This document shows positions 1-12,370 of a DNA stretch of 64,000 nucleotides, one piece after another. How positions within the stretch are numbered: the stretch's first letter is position 1; each line of letters begins with the position of its first letter. Below the pieces are notes generated by a model, which had not been told where the DNA came from, did not search any database, and worked only from the letters and a program-made list of their open reading frames with translations. The stretch comes from Wuchereria bancrofti. Lineage: Eukaryota > Nematoda > Chromadorea > Rhabditida > Onchocercidae. Location of the stretch: the NCBI GenBank assembly GCA_005281725.1, contig SSBO01000009.1:7378303-7442302 (forward strand). The letters are read 5' to 3'. The translations under genes were made by a program, and so were the position numbers.

Positions 1-183
1 TCTGAAAAACATCAAAAAAGATCTGTAAAACCAATTCTATTTTTATGTGGTGAGATAAGTTAAAAAATCAAATTAGGGTTTTATCACAAAAACAGATAAA
101 AATAAAATTGGTATTCCTTACTCTTGCAAGTGATAATCATTCCTTTACTGCCCACGTCAAGTAGTAAGATGCAGTAGAAAAAA

Positions 184-3100
184 TTATTTATCATGCAATC
201 GACTATGTTTCGCTTTGAAGCTACTAATTATTGAAGTTATTAAAATAGACTAGCCTCAACCGCTAAGAATTATGAAGAACAAATTATTTCATTCTGAACA
301 GATCGTTAAGAAAATTGGAAAGTAATTAAAACCTGCAATAACCGTGGTTTCTCATACTACATGGACGGTCGGTATTTTTGGTTGGTGAAAGAAGATGCAA
401 AATAGATGTATTCTCTGATTTATCAAAGAACGCACAGATAACATTCTGAAAAGCTAAATATTTATATTCTTTAATCCCATCGAAATGAAAATTTGTGACA
501 CTTCAGTGTTTCACTAAAACACCAGTGAATAAAATAGTAACTACTCGTCCAATGACTGATTGCCACTAATTAAGTGATTCAAATATTACTAACGTTCATC
601 ACATGCTCCTTCAAATGATGTCCAGACATACGTTTATAATAATCACAACCAGCATTCCTTTTCAAAATTTGCAAAATGCAGTTAAACATAATCATGAATT
701 CTTCAACGTTACCATCAACAGCTGCGTTATAAAACTTTCGTATCCAATGAGTGAAACGCTGGGCAAACTGAAACTTAAAATTGTGTCTTGAAAATGCAAT
801 TAAAGAATCTTGCAAAAAAGCACTTCAGGGTTCGTATTAAGTACAACTGATGATGCATATTCAAAATTGCCATATAAGTATTTGATTTCAGGAGGTTTTA
901 TTTGGTAAGCATGACTTTATAAAATTCGAACAACTCGCCATCTTTAAAGACAGTGCTAGTGTCTTAGTCAAGTATATTGTGATGCAAGTAAGTAATTAAT
1001 ATCGAGGATTATTATTACTAAAAAAAGACTTCGTGACGAAGTTGGTTTCGCTATCCTTTGCGTATGAACGCCTTAAAACTGTGTAAATATTGAAAAAATC
1101 CAGCGTAATAGAAAAATGATTAAATCGTCAAAATATATATATGTATATATACTATGCCTTGAATATCAACCTACCCTATTGCTGGTGTCAGCCATATACA
1201 ATAAATTCGACGTCTCCATTCCATCGATGCTCATATCTTTTCTTACCATCCTGAAAACCTCGAATAGAACAACCAATCTTATCAAAAGTAAGAAACTTGG
1301 ATATGAAGCTTTTCTAAAATCAAGCAAATGAAGATAAAATCAAACCAGGCTCCCAGTTTTGGACAAGTACCCATAACACTATCATTCAGTACCTGAAATT
1401 ACTTCACGAAATTAAGGTATAATTTATGCGAAGTGAGGTAGTCTTGTTTTTCATTTAACAATTATGTATGTAAAAAAATGACTAAGTCGTCAAAATGTAA
1501 TAAAGAAAAATACTATGTATTTCAACAAAATAAATAATCATCTTACATCTCATATACAACATTCTGATACAGCATCACTAATGTATATAAACTGAAAAAC
1601 GCTTATTAAATTAGTAATAAACTAAAGCCAATATTTATAATAAGTGAGAGTAATGGTAACCGATCACTTCCAGTTCTCTTAACAAATCTGGAATAAAATT
1701 TGGTTTCCAAGACAAGTTTTTTAGAATACATGAGATTTATAAACTTCTCATGAAGTCGGTGAATTAAATAAAACATATCCAACAACCAACCTCTACTGTT
1801 CCACTTTTTGTACCTTCATTGACTGTGCATAAAAGGTTCCTTTCATTGGAAAACATTTCATTTTGATCAGATGGCATGTCTCGTTTGTCCTGAAAAAACT
1901 TTTGGTGAGTCAAACGAATTTAAGTTCTAAGGTTAAAGTTGTTGAAATAATTTCCCTTTGCAAATGGATAGATCATATCATCTACGCATGCGAAGGACGG
2001 AAAGAACAAAAGTAAAGAATTTCAATTTTTGGTTTGAAAAAGTAAAAGTAGAGTAAATTATGACTTACTTCTTTACCCTGCTTCCGATTGCGCTTTCTCG
2101 ATTTCTTTGCACTGATGTCTGGACCTAGTAAAACAGTGAGATTTTCAGCATTACTCTGGTGTTAATATATTGCAATCATTTGAAACCTTTCAGCTCTTTT
2201 ACATCATTCACTTACAAAATTCTGAATTAAGTTCTAATACCTTGCATCCTAAGGAAAACAAACCATTCCGTTCATCTATACCATTATCTGCGTCCAATAT
2301 CTGCATATTTTTTCTGCCGTTGTTTAATTCCATAACTGATTTCGATGCTTCATCAAATCCCATATTTGAAATCATCGAAATTCTCTTCATTACTTGACTG
2401 ACGGAATTGTCGACTTTTCGACTTAAATTTCAGAAATATATAATGCAAATTTGATATTAAAGATTTTACTGAGAGTTTTTTACTGAGACACTGCTTGCTT
2501 CCAATCATTCTGCTTCCAAAAGTAAGATAAAATAAATAGACCAAAGATTTCGGGATGTCGAGAAAACATTTTTTTTTTTTTAGCAAACCTTGTTAAATTA
2601 CAATAAAATAATTCAAACTGCAATTAGTATGAACGATTGGGAAGAGAACTTGATATCATGAGCTCCTAGCTCACTGTCAAGCAAATATTTTGACAACTCC
2701 GGTGAAGTATTTATGATAGTAGGAAATTCAGAATGTAAAACCACCTGTCCACTTGTAGCTTCGATTCTTCAGAAGTCATCGTACTTCTTGAGTTGTTGCG
2801 TTCTGCCATATCAACTTCATCCGAATCTACAGAACTACTTGATGATGAACTTGTATCCAGAGTTGAACCTGTTACGGAATCTCGACGCTGTAAATAGATA
2901 ACTTAGATTTCTTAAAGGATACCTTAATGTAAATGATACCAATACAAAATGTGGAAATTAGTGCCCAGTAACGTACTTATTATCTGTCTGTAATTGTAGG
3001 GGAAAAAATCATGAAATTCCACACCTGTTCTAACTGTATTTAGTGCGAAAAATGAATGATATAAAGTGCAAAAGTAAAAATTAGATGGCATCAACTTGCA

Positions 3101-3314
3101 AGTCATAGGATACAGCGTGCTTGTGCTGCAATTCCGAACATATACATTTAGATTTATTAACAGAATAATCTAAAATGAATGTATTATTAGTGGAAACCTT
3201 CTCTTTGTCCTTCTTGTCCTTTGAATCACCTTTCTTCTTTTCATCTTTTTTCGTTGTTTTTGTGAATTCTTCGACTTTGTCTTCCTTCTCGTTAGTTTGT
3301 TCGTTCGATCTCAT
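184..3314 (-). CDS. Unrecognised multi-exon protein, about 373 aa
   Basis: I do not recognise this gene. Eleven exons keep phase at every junction: 3314-3198, 2887-2745, 2421-2216, 2124-2069, 1889-1791, 1392-1346, 1250-1171, 962-916, 767-594, 445-333 and 223-184. The N-terminus is a lysine/glutamate-rich stretch (about residues 1-39), then a serine-rich stretch, then a basic patch KKSRKRNRKQGK that looks like a nuclear localisation signal. The C-terminal part is ordered-looking, with WIRKFYNAAVDGNVEEF and a Cys/His-contain stretch, but matches no family I know. Strong splice sites (donor TTTTGTAAGTG after exon 3, acceptor GCTTTTCAG before exon 10) support the model; the acceptors of exons 8 and 11 are weak. 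A competing terminal exon at 1687-1635 (donor shifted to 1787) would give a 225-residue product. The start at 3314 is the first good ATG in the first exon. Function unknown. Confidence 0.6.
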
Positions 3315-4669
3315 TGCAGCAAAACCAAAAAGAAAAAAAAATTCTCGATCTGGGATGTCAACTTCACCCTTCACAATGACGACTACTGTACAATAGACAG
3401 TGAAAATGTTGCTGAAACGGAATGTCTTCATGCGTCCCTATGAAATGCGTGTAACAGAAAAAACCCGACACTTAAGTGTTCCAAAAGAAAAAAAAATAAA
3501 AAACTCATTAGATAATATATAAATATAACAAGGTTTTGCTGATACTACCTTTAATGATTTGCAAGGATTATTCGCGTAGGACCCTGTCAATATATGCGTC
3601 TTTTAAAAACTGCGCAATTTCCAGATTCCCAAAATGATCATTCGTTTAACCGATTTATATTTCTGCATTCGTCGTTACCTACTCCAACTATAAAGTATAT
3701 GAAGATAAACATGCCGCAGTCTTTCTTGCTTACCTAAACTTATGTACCTTCTTTGAGGAATATTTCATGCTAAAATATCCTTGCTTGTATCTAGGTAAGC
3801 GTGAAGATAGGTTTTGGTAGAAGTGGTGATTAACTAGAAAGTATCACATCAAAAACCAATCGTCATATATTAACATCATATATTATATATTAAAATCATA
3901 TATTAAAAATTATAAGTGTGAAATCAGCTGATACTACGAAACATTTTGGGCACATGAATTATTACATAAAGCTAAGTGAGCGCAACAGCTTGCCCCGAAC
4001 ATACGCAGAGATAACAGCCACACGCGTGGGTATTATACTTCCCATTAGTTGCATCTCGTCCCCATGCCTATTTCTCTTTGAGGGTCGTTTGGAGGGTACC
4101 ATCGAGTATTGCTGTGGAACCTGTGTTTAGTGTGTGTGTCGGTATGGATGACAGACGTGTAGTTAACAGACGCAGGGCGACGTAATCACCTTATTATTCA
4201 ACGAGCAAGAATGAATGATTAAGTTCAGTAATGCTGATGGATTGGGGTAGAGAAATGGCTGCTGGTAAGCATTCTCTGAGATGTGGCGGAACTTTTTGTT
4301 GATGGCTGTTAGATCTGTCGCTAAGACGCCGATTCAAATTTTTTATTTTAAATTTCTGGCTGAATCATTTTACACTGTATCTCTGCGCGGGGGTACTGGA
4401 TCTTATTCATTGCCTATATTTCAGAACTTTTCAGAAAAACTCATCAATTCTTAGACCAGATAGCGCTTATAATATTCGATGTTATTTAATCTAGTTGCTT
4501 ACTGGCGGCGATGGTATTATCCTTCTACAACAAGAATACATCTTTTTGTCGTTACGGCAAAGTAAAAGATTACTGAATTCTTTTAAAAGCCTTCTGCCTT
4601 TGTAGATAATTCATTACTGTATGGATTGAGCGATTTTGTTGCGAAAGAAATACACTACCACCATCAGTT
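3315..4669. promoter_or_regulatory. Divergent intergenic region between the unknown gene and spat-3
   Basis: This stretch separates two divergently transcribed genes, so it probably holds both promoters. It contains an AT-rich direct repeat of the motif catatatta around 3860-3912 and a somewhat GC-richer block at 3975-4300. Short open frames here show no family features or splice-consistent neighbours. No specific promoter element can be named from sequence alone. Confidence 0.4.
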
Positions 4670-7600
4670 ATGAATAACGGCAATGTACCAGATACAGTAA
4701 CTGGTGGGAAAACTCTTGAACTCACCGAATATGATCGGGTGTCGTCTTATTTTATCTTCATTTATATCTGAATCTGAATAGAAAGAATGAAAAAGGATGC
4801 ACATAAAAGATCAAAAATAGTTGAAACAACTTACTTGTGAATTTAAAAATTATTTTTTCCTGTTTTCATCTATTTTGTTTTTTGACTTTGTTCAGTATGT
4901 GGCATTTCCGGATCCACTTGGAGGAATGCGTTTTTAAATAGTTCAGCACAAAAAATGTTGGGTCCATTCTTCCATCTAATTTTTTTTGCAGTTCCGACGT
5001 CCACACAAAGCCATTTCGGATTCGACAGAAATACGAATCAGTACACGGATGCTTTCATCCGAACTCTGTTGTCCAATATGCCTAGATTTGTTGACAACAA
5101 CGATGACGACAAAAGTCATATTTTGATTTATGCATCTAATATTTAAGTTATTCCATATCCTGGGTATTTTGGCAGTTTCATTCTAATTGGCAAGTAACCA
5201 TTTTATGTTATAACTTTCACGTGGCTCACAACTCCAGTACATTTATTTATAAATGTTGCATTTCCTTGACCCTTATTATTTATCTTATTAGGATATTTTC
5301 TTGTAGGAATGCTTGCATCGATTTTGCAGCGAATGTATCACAACTGCGTTGCTCCGAGGCAATAAGGAATGTCCTACATGTCGGAAAAAATTAGTGTCTA
5401 AACGGTCGCTTCGTCCTGATCCGAACTTTGATGCCTTAATTAATAAGGTTAACAATTGCTTATTTTATATATTAAAGAGCTGTTTAAAGTTTTAGTTCCA
5501 TATAACTCTGAAGTTTTCGATTTTTTAAATTACTTTTACGCTACTGTAAATCGTTAAAGATTTGGCCGGATCGGCAAATTTATGAACAAATGCAACAGAA
5601 AGCAATGGAAATGTTTCATCAACAAAGCAACGTAGAGGCACTGCAAAAGAGTATTGAAGCAGGCATGAAAGCGCAAGCTGCTAATCGTCGCCAACGTGTT
5701 CAGGGCTCATACGACTACGAAAGTTTGTTTTAGAACAGTTCATTATTTTGAATGCACTTGTATTTAAGTGTTTCTCCAACATCAATTTTGTTTCAGAAAG
5801 AAAACGGCGTCCTCGTAGTGATCTTCATGACCGTTCATATAATAATTCTCCTGACAGTAATTCACCGGAAGGCAGTGGTGAAGGCGATGAGAATGATTTG
5901 CATGCAAGGTTCAACTCTTTTTGCTCTTGGTACCATATTGTTGTTTTCTTGTTTTAAATACCATTTATTCAGACACGATGAATCGGTTTCTGGAGCACCC
6001 ACCTCTACTAGCAGTATTGCTAACCTTGTCAGTGGTCAGTTCCTTACTGAAGTTGTAACTTTTCCGCTCTTGCTATTGGGAAGTAAATTTGCTAAATTTT
6101 GCTTCAAGTGACTAGAGGATTAAGAGAGCATTCTTCTCTTTGAAATCATTTCTCAAAAAAGATCTCAACTTATAAGAATGTTTTTTAAGTATGTAGCATC
6201 AATTAGAACAATTAGGCTTGATATATTCTTCTTATAAGATTTCTGAAGAAAATTATCACAGTAATTCAGCTTTTACAGCTGCTAACGGCACGGTCAGTTC
6301 ACGAGCCCACTCTCATCGAGATATTTCAAGCAGCGGTACAGGTTTCTTTTTCGCCGTATAGTGGAAGAATATTTTTGTCAAAGACAAATTACAAATGAGA
6401 TGACATAATATTCATCTGTTTTAGATTCTGATTCACTCTCTTCGACCACTGATACTTCTGACACTACGGATACTTCTGACTCGTCAAGCAGCATTTCAGC
6501 TCCCACGCGACCAAATTCTATTGCAAATTTGGTAAGTATTTCCATGGAAATGTAAAATATGTTAATTGTGTTGTGTGAAATGTTTTGGAACCTCATTATA
6601 AAAGATTTATCTAGGATGGTCACCCTCTTGTTCCGCCGCTTAATGCATGTACACTAAAAGATCGCATGCACAAATGGCTTGCTGAAAATCCGTCGTCACC
6701 TTTAACTCCCGATGAAGGGATGAGCGAACAACTGGAAAGACGAGTAAGTTTCATTTCCACTTTATTTTTCTGTTGTCCGTATGTCTTATTTTGCTATCCA
6801 TACTTAGCCTAGTTTTATTAAAACAGAACAAAATTCATTTGACAGTGCAAAAATTTCCAGCTCGATGAAGATATTGACTTTGCGGTTACACGTACAGATG
6901 GTGAATTCATTGAGATTGAAGCCGAATTGTTACCTGCAAAATCACTATTCAAGCGACCGAGTGTAGCTTCATCGTTATTAAATCGACGTTACATTCGAAC
7001 AAGAGAGGATACTACTAGTATCTTTCTGATCGTTTAAAGTTGAACTAAACAATTATCTAATTTTTTCTTTCGTTTTATCTTTTATAATGACTTGTAAATC
7101 CAACCTTTTTTTTTCTATTAATTTGATAAGTATTGTCCATCAAAGACAGTCATGAAAATATTAAATATGTTGTGTGATATGTTAAATGGTTTTTTCCACG
7201 TTCAGTGGAGCACCTTGGTGAATTCCTATATCAAGTATGCAGTGCAGAATATCGAGAAGGACAGCAGAAAAATTCATCTGAGGGATCAAAGGATTTTTCT
7301 GTTGAAAATACTATTACTTGCTCCCCAGTGCAACAATCGTCTGCAAATGCTGTACAACGGCCCGAGCATTTCTATGTCTATGTAAGATTTTAAAAATTTT
7401 TCTCATCTATTTCTACCACTTATGTTTAACTCAGCATATAGGAATACATTATTTACCCAATATTGGTTATTAGGTATTCATAGGCATTTTTACTGATGAC
7501 TAATCGACTAATGATCTTCAGAGCGAAAATTCTGTTCCAATGAAAATTTTTTTGAAAATGAGAGTTTTTGAACAATTTCGTAAGATTAAAATTTTTTAAT

Positions 7601-7785
7601 GTATATTGTAGAGTCGCGTTGGCGGCCGAAGTGTGAATAAAATATTCGGCAATGAGACGGTTTTGTCGGCATTACATACTCAAAGACGCGGGGATCATTT
7701 GATGATATTTTTTGATATTGCACCTTTGGATTTGCATAGCAAATCTGTGCTTGAGGAAGTCGTTTATGATGATTATTTGAAGTAG
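4670..7785 (+). CDS. spat-3: Polycomb RING1/RNF2-type E3 ubiquitin ligase (SPAT-3 orthologue), 491 aa
   Basis: This is the catalytic RING subunit of Polycomb repressive complex 1, which in this family monoubiquitinates histone H2A in the nucleus. Twelve phase-consistent exons: 4670-4738, 4992-5114, 5307-5447, 5560-5722, 5797-5908, 5973-6034, 6279-6341, 6425-6531, 6615-6743, 6861-7017, 7206-7381 and 7612-7785. The C3HC4 RING lies at about residues 50-89: CPICLDLL, then [11 protein letters not shown], then [20 protein letters not shown], nearly identical to vertebrate RING1/RNF2. The segment before it ([13 protein letters not shown]) matches the conserved family flank. A serine/aspartate-rich low-complexity middle is followed by the C-terminal RAWUL ubiquitin-like domain, which binds CBX/RYBP-type partners, beginning near [14 protein letters not shown]. 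The product is longer than human RING1 (406 aa) because of the middle linker. Exon 2 uses a weak GTCATA donor, but the protein alignment fixes it. Partner PCGF and CBX genes are not in this window. Confidence 0.93.
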
Positions 7786-9563
7786 GAAGATTTTTGTTTC
7801 ATTCTTCGGCTGCATATGATGAAAAACATATGACATATATTTTGCTACATGAAAGAATGTAAGTTGTTCTAGTTGTATACAGTGACCTGCTGCTTAACGT
7901 GTTGAGTAATGAAACATTTTCACTTGTAACAGTTTGAAGTATCATGAATTAATAGTACGTTTATAAAGTAGTAATCGTTTGATCACATTCATTATTCAGC
8001 TATTATCGAAAAACTCGTGACAGTGAAAATGTTACACTTATAATATACTTGCAATAAGATTTTTGTGTTGCAATAAAATAAGACTGCCCATTAATTTAGT
8101 CTAACCTAAGTTCTGAGCTCTGATCTCGTATATCTCATAAAAGAGGCCTCATCGCTGACTAATAAATCATATTGTTCTCTTCATCCATCAATTAAGAAAG
8201 TAGTAGAATATGTAAGTGAAGTAACTCTAGGATGATCAAAGTCATCATAATTTGCTTATTAATCAATTTTCACACGTTGTACAGCCACTTGAACAGTTTC
8301 ATATACCTGTAAAGTTTTCTTTGCTGGTATTGTTTGTCACTGCTATAATGGTACATTTATCATGGTAATGCGCACCTGATTCCCTCTTGATTTTTATGTA
8401 AAATAAAGGGCTTTCTTCATACATCTACTATGCATTCATTATGACATGTTAAATCGAAGATAATGATGTATTATCAATACATAGGAATAATGTGTTGCTG
8501 TACTGCTATTATGATTCCTAACTTGGTTGACATTCTAATCTCCTGCCAGATATATCTTTTCTTTCTATAATGGAATGTAGTAACTATTGGATAAATGCAT
8601 GCTTGACTACAGTAAATGTAGTGGCGGAAACGAGAGACATATATCATTGCAGGTATTCCACATTACTGCACGTAACTGTCTGAAACACACCTATTCCAAT
8701 CATTATTGCTATCATTTCCCTTTCACTTGTGTCTACCGTCATCCAAGTAACTCATATAATAATTACCTCTCCGTTTTCATTAAACTCAACTATCCTCTAA
8801 CTTACTCCCACAACACTTCCAACAAACACTAAATCCATCATTTCCTTATCGATTTTGGCCGCCACTATAATGTTTACTGATTGGTATGTATGTATGTGTA
8901 TGTGTACATATGTGTGTGTGTGTGTGTGTGTAACTGGTAGGTATGGAGTGTTTTGTTCTTGGATGAAGCAGTAAGGATGTGTGTGCACAAGAAAGCATGC
9001 TGCGAGAGTGTGCATCACGCTATAGCATATGCATATTAATATACGTGTGTTCCTGCGATAAAGAGTATGAACATACGTTGAATCAGTATGGCGTGCGTGA
9101 GGGTGCTATTATTTTCAGAAGTTATTTTCAGAAGGCATTTTTAGCTGGTGGAAATCGCGGAATGGCTGGATGAGTAATGGTTGTGGCTGGGATGAGATGA
9201 CACCCCATAAAGGTAACGTCCCTTTTCAGATCCTGTCCTACAACTACCATTCCCTCAGTCATTCCCATTTCATATCACGTCTTCTGTTATCATGATAAGA
9301 GGAGATTGTCCTTGTTGACTTATGTCTGTATCAGTTTCATCACACTTGATCTTCCTTTGTAGTGATTTGATGGTAATGGATGTGTAATAGTTTGGCTATC
9401 TCTTTACGATCGCATTTCCTTTGTAATGCAGTTCTATTCTGAGAATCGAATTTGTAATCTCTCAGAATAATAAGGAATATAATACGAGAGGGAATGAGAA
9501 GTTTAAAACGCTTATATGATTAAAACACTATATAAATCAGTAGCGTTACCTTCAGATAATCTT
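7786..9563. other. Intergenic region with no supported gene
   Basis: This holds the spat-3 3' flank (AT-rich, with AATAAA-like signals near 8070) and the upstream region of the next gene. A TATG/TG microsatellite sits at 8884-8932. Open frames at 8587-8832 and 8797-9018 are compositionally simple and lack splice-consistent partners. An acceptor-like TACCTTCAG ends at 9555, just before the next gene's likely start, and could be a trans-splice site. Confidence 0.5.
8884..8932. repeat. TATG/TG dinucleotide microsatellite
   Basis: A run of tatg and tg units ending in about ten uninterrupted TG pairs lies in intergenic DNA. It is likely length-polymorphic. Confidence 0.85.
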
Positions 9564-11568
9564 ATGGCAAATTTTGGCTTTGCAATCCATCAGCTGAGTG
9601 CGCAAATTGTAAATGGTCAAAATGTGGCGCCTGTTGGCGTAGGTGAGGAATTGAAGTCAGCAATAGCTGTTGAAGTACGTGCTCAAATGGTACCGGTCGT
9701 AAAGGAGATTGTACGTGAAGTGGTCAGCGAAGTAAGAAGTGTTGTAACAGATGTGGTGAACCCACTTTATGATGAACTTCGTGACTTTCGAAGTCGAATT
9801 CCATTCCCAAATAGTTTGCTATATTCTGCGGGCAATATGCCAATGTATACTAATGGGTCGTCCAGTGCTCACACAAATCGTTGCCATATCTTGGTGAGTT
9901 TTATTCTTATTTTTCGTGTGTGCAATTATTTCCTTAGCCAATTAATTTGGTTTCATTTAATTGTCCCCTTTTTCTAGTCTTTTTCTCACTTAACATTGTG
10001 AACGATGCCTTCATAGAAAGTACTAAACCTAGCGGAAAATATTTTTACTTTTTTTCATTTATCACATTTACTGAGTTACTTTAAGTGCCTGCCACACTCT
10101 CAAACAGAATTTTACAGGAAAAAAAAGTAGACAGATGCAGTGAAAGTGCAGGACCTTCTCTATCGGTTAATCGTTCAAAAACATACCAGGAAAATAATTT
10201 TAGCAGCAAGAGTCAGGCCGGATATTTCAAGTACGTTTTTGTTGTTCGTCAGTGACTTTATATTGCTTTATATAATTGGAGATGTAAGACCTTGAAACTT
10301 TATTGTTAGTGGTAACTAATTATTTGGTTGTTGCTATTAATTGCTACCATTTGTCACAAATTTATTTGCCTATCCATTTCCAGATTAATAAAAATTTTTA
10401 TAGGGAACCAAAGGAACCACGAGCACAGGCATCTACGAGTGACTGTGCAGCATTTAGTTTTATTTATTACAATACAGTTTGTCTTATACCAATATCGACT
10501 TTACTGGAACCTGAAAAGTGAAGTTTTGTTTTCATATATGAGAATTTCGAAGAGATTTTTCTATTTCTGGGGACGACAGCACTAATTTTTTCCTTACAGA
10601 GTTTTCAGTTTTCAACAGAATTTTTGTTAAGTTAACTAAATTGATTCTTTTATTCATTTCTATATTTAAGTAATGCATTCGTTTGTCAAAAAGTGCCAAA
10701 GATATTTCTCGGAAAAGAAGGAGGGAAGATCTCTTTCCTTGTCGACATGAAGTCAGTCAAGTTAAGGGATCTCACGTCTGATAATTTGGGTAAGAGATGG
10801 TTATTACTTTTTCTTCTTTCCATTTAAATTTAACAATTTTGAGTATATCATGCATATAAAATTGAATCTCTGTTAACCATGTTGATTCTTTTATGCGACA
10901 CATATGAATATAAGTGCTACGTATTATAACGTACAAATTTCTTGGCCTTCTGCACGTTATATTAGGTAATGAAATGCGATCCACAGCTGAACTTTCGGTG
11001 ATCGTTTTACTCCCATTTACCATTGAAATCATTCTGTTGCCGAGTTGTTTAAAATCCGATGGTTAAAGATTTTAGAGAATGTTGTATGCGAATAAAAGAA
11101 AGAAGTAAAAACAAATGACATCTTTTTTGATTACTAGGTTATATTACAGGCTACTGGACTTCAAGATTCGCGGCACACATGAAAACACGAAAATACTTTG
11201 TAAAAGATGGTCAAATCACAGGGCGTATTCAGCAATTCGGACAAATTTGTCACTTATTGCAAGATTATGATTATATTTTACATCGACAGTACTACTGTCA
11301 TGGAAATACGATTGGACCAGCAGCGATCCGGAAAAATATTTGGTATCTAACGGGGAAATTAAACGGCGGGCAAGTCGTTGGATGTGCATTAATTTCATAT
11401 GAAATTGATGACAATGCCACAGTGAAAATATCTAAATTCCGGTACAAATCAGGACTGAATTGTGTAGAAGTAAAAGAGGAAGTACCAGCTGAAGAAGTGG
11501 ATGTTAGTTCTATGCTTACTCCAAATGCTGAATTGCAAAGGTTCGTGGACGGCATGCAAACATTATAA
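9564..11568 (+). CDS. Unrecognised protein, about 368 aa
   Basis: I do not recognise a family. Five phase-consistent exons: 9564-9893, 10118-10230, 10404-10517, 10671-10789 and 11138-11568. I chose the ATG at 9564 because it lies 8 bases after a TTCAG acceptor (candidate spliced-leader site); an in-frame ATG at 9516 is possible. Residues about 1-75 form an amphipathic, valine-rich helical region (VREVVSEVRSVVTDVV). A disordered link follows. From about residue 190 a compact mixed domain begins with VPKIFLGKEGGKISFLVDMK and includes RIQQFGQICHLLQDYDYI and NIWYLTGKLNGGQVVGCA. The C-terminus is acidic. No signal peptide or membrane segment is visible. The large last exon carries the best-conserved-looking part. 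A DNA-binding or chromatin role is possible, but nothing in the sequence proves it. Confidence 0.7.
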
Positions 11569-12370
11569 CTGCTAGACAGTTTACATTTCTATCAAAGAAA
11601 TTTCATTTTAAATATATTGCTAATATATTTTTATAATTTACTGGCTAAATATGTCTTTGTAGTTATGGTATTTTAAATGCTGGGATGTCAAAAATGCTAA
11701 AACATTTTCTTGAAATTATTTCTTCACTTTGTGATAAATCCAACTTTGCATTATCTCCAGATACTAAATTAAAATGTTTAAATTAATTTTCGACATCCAG
11801 ATATTCTGGGTAAACGACTGCTATGTACAAGATGGTCATGCAGATTATTCATCGGTATCTTTCGTTTTTAGTATTACTGGCACTTTGTTTATCACCGATC
11901 TAGAAGAGTGTTTCAAATTGAGTTGAACGATTCTGTTGTTTGATCACTTTGCGTCCTTTAAGAACTTTTTTTTATAAAATGTTTTTAACTTGAGTTATAA
12001 AATCCGCTATGTCAAATTTTTGATTCGGGTATTTCAGAATTCTTACTAGTCGGTGGGTAACCTTTGCTGGATATTCTTATTTTACCTCACACTGTACACC
12101 TTTTGCATTTTTGAAAATAAAGTTCTGTAATTTATTTTTGTTTGAATAGTTGATTTGTAAATATAATTACGTGAAAAAAATATATACTTATATGTTTTTA
12201 TATTTGTGCAAAGAGAGCGTTAAGAAAAAGTATGGATTTATAAGTAATGGATTTTTCTTCGTGATGTCCAGACACGACAGTTTACTAGGAAAGCAACTGA
12301 AATTGATGCAAAGTTGAAGTCTGCACTGAGCTGCACTGGGTTTAAGATTTATTTTCGTGATGTAAGACCC
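11569..12370. other. Intergenic region: 3' flank of the unknown gene and hyls-1 leader
   Basis: AT-rich and without a supported gene. A possible polyadenylation signal AATAAA lies near 12116. Just upstream of hyls-1 an acceptor-like GATGTCCAG ends near 12271 and could receive a spliced leader. From there a frame stays open into hyls-1 but has no ATG before 12371, so it is probably untranslated leader. Confidence 0.45.

Noticed and set aside
4240..4340. Possible tRNA-like stretch near gccgattcaaat
   Set aside because: I could not fold a complete cloverleaf or find a matching A box and B box at the right spacing.
8797..9018. Minus-strand frame rich in His and Thr
   Set aside because: It is a translation of the TG microsatellite and its flank.
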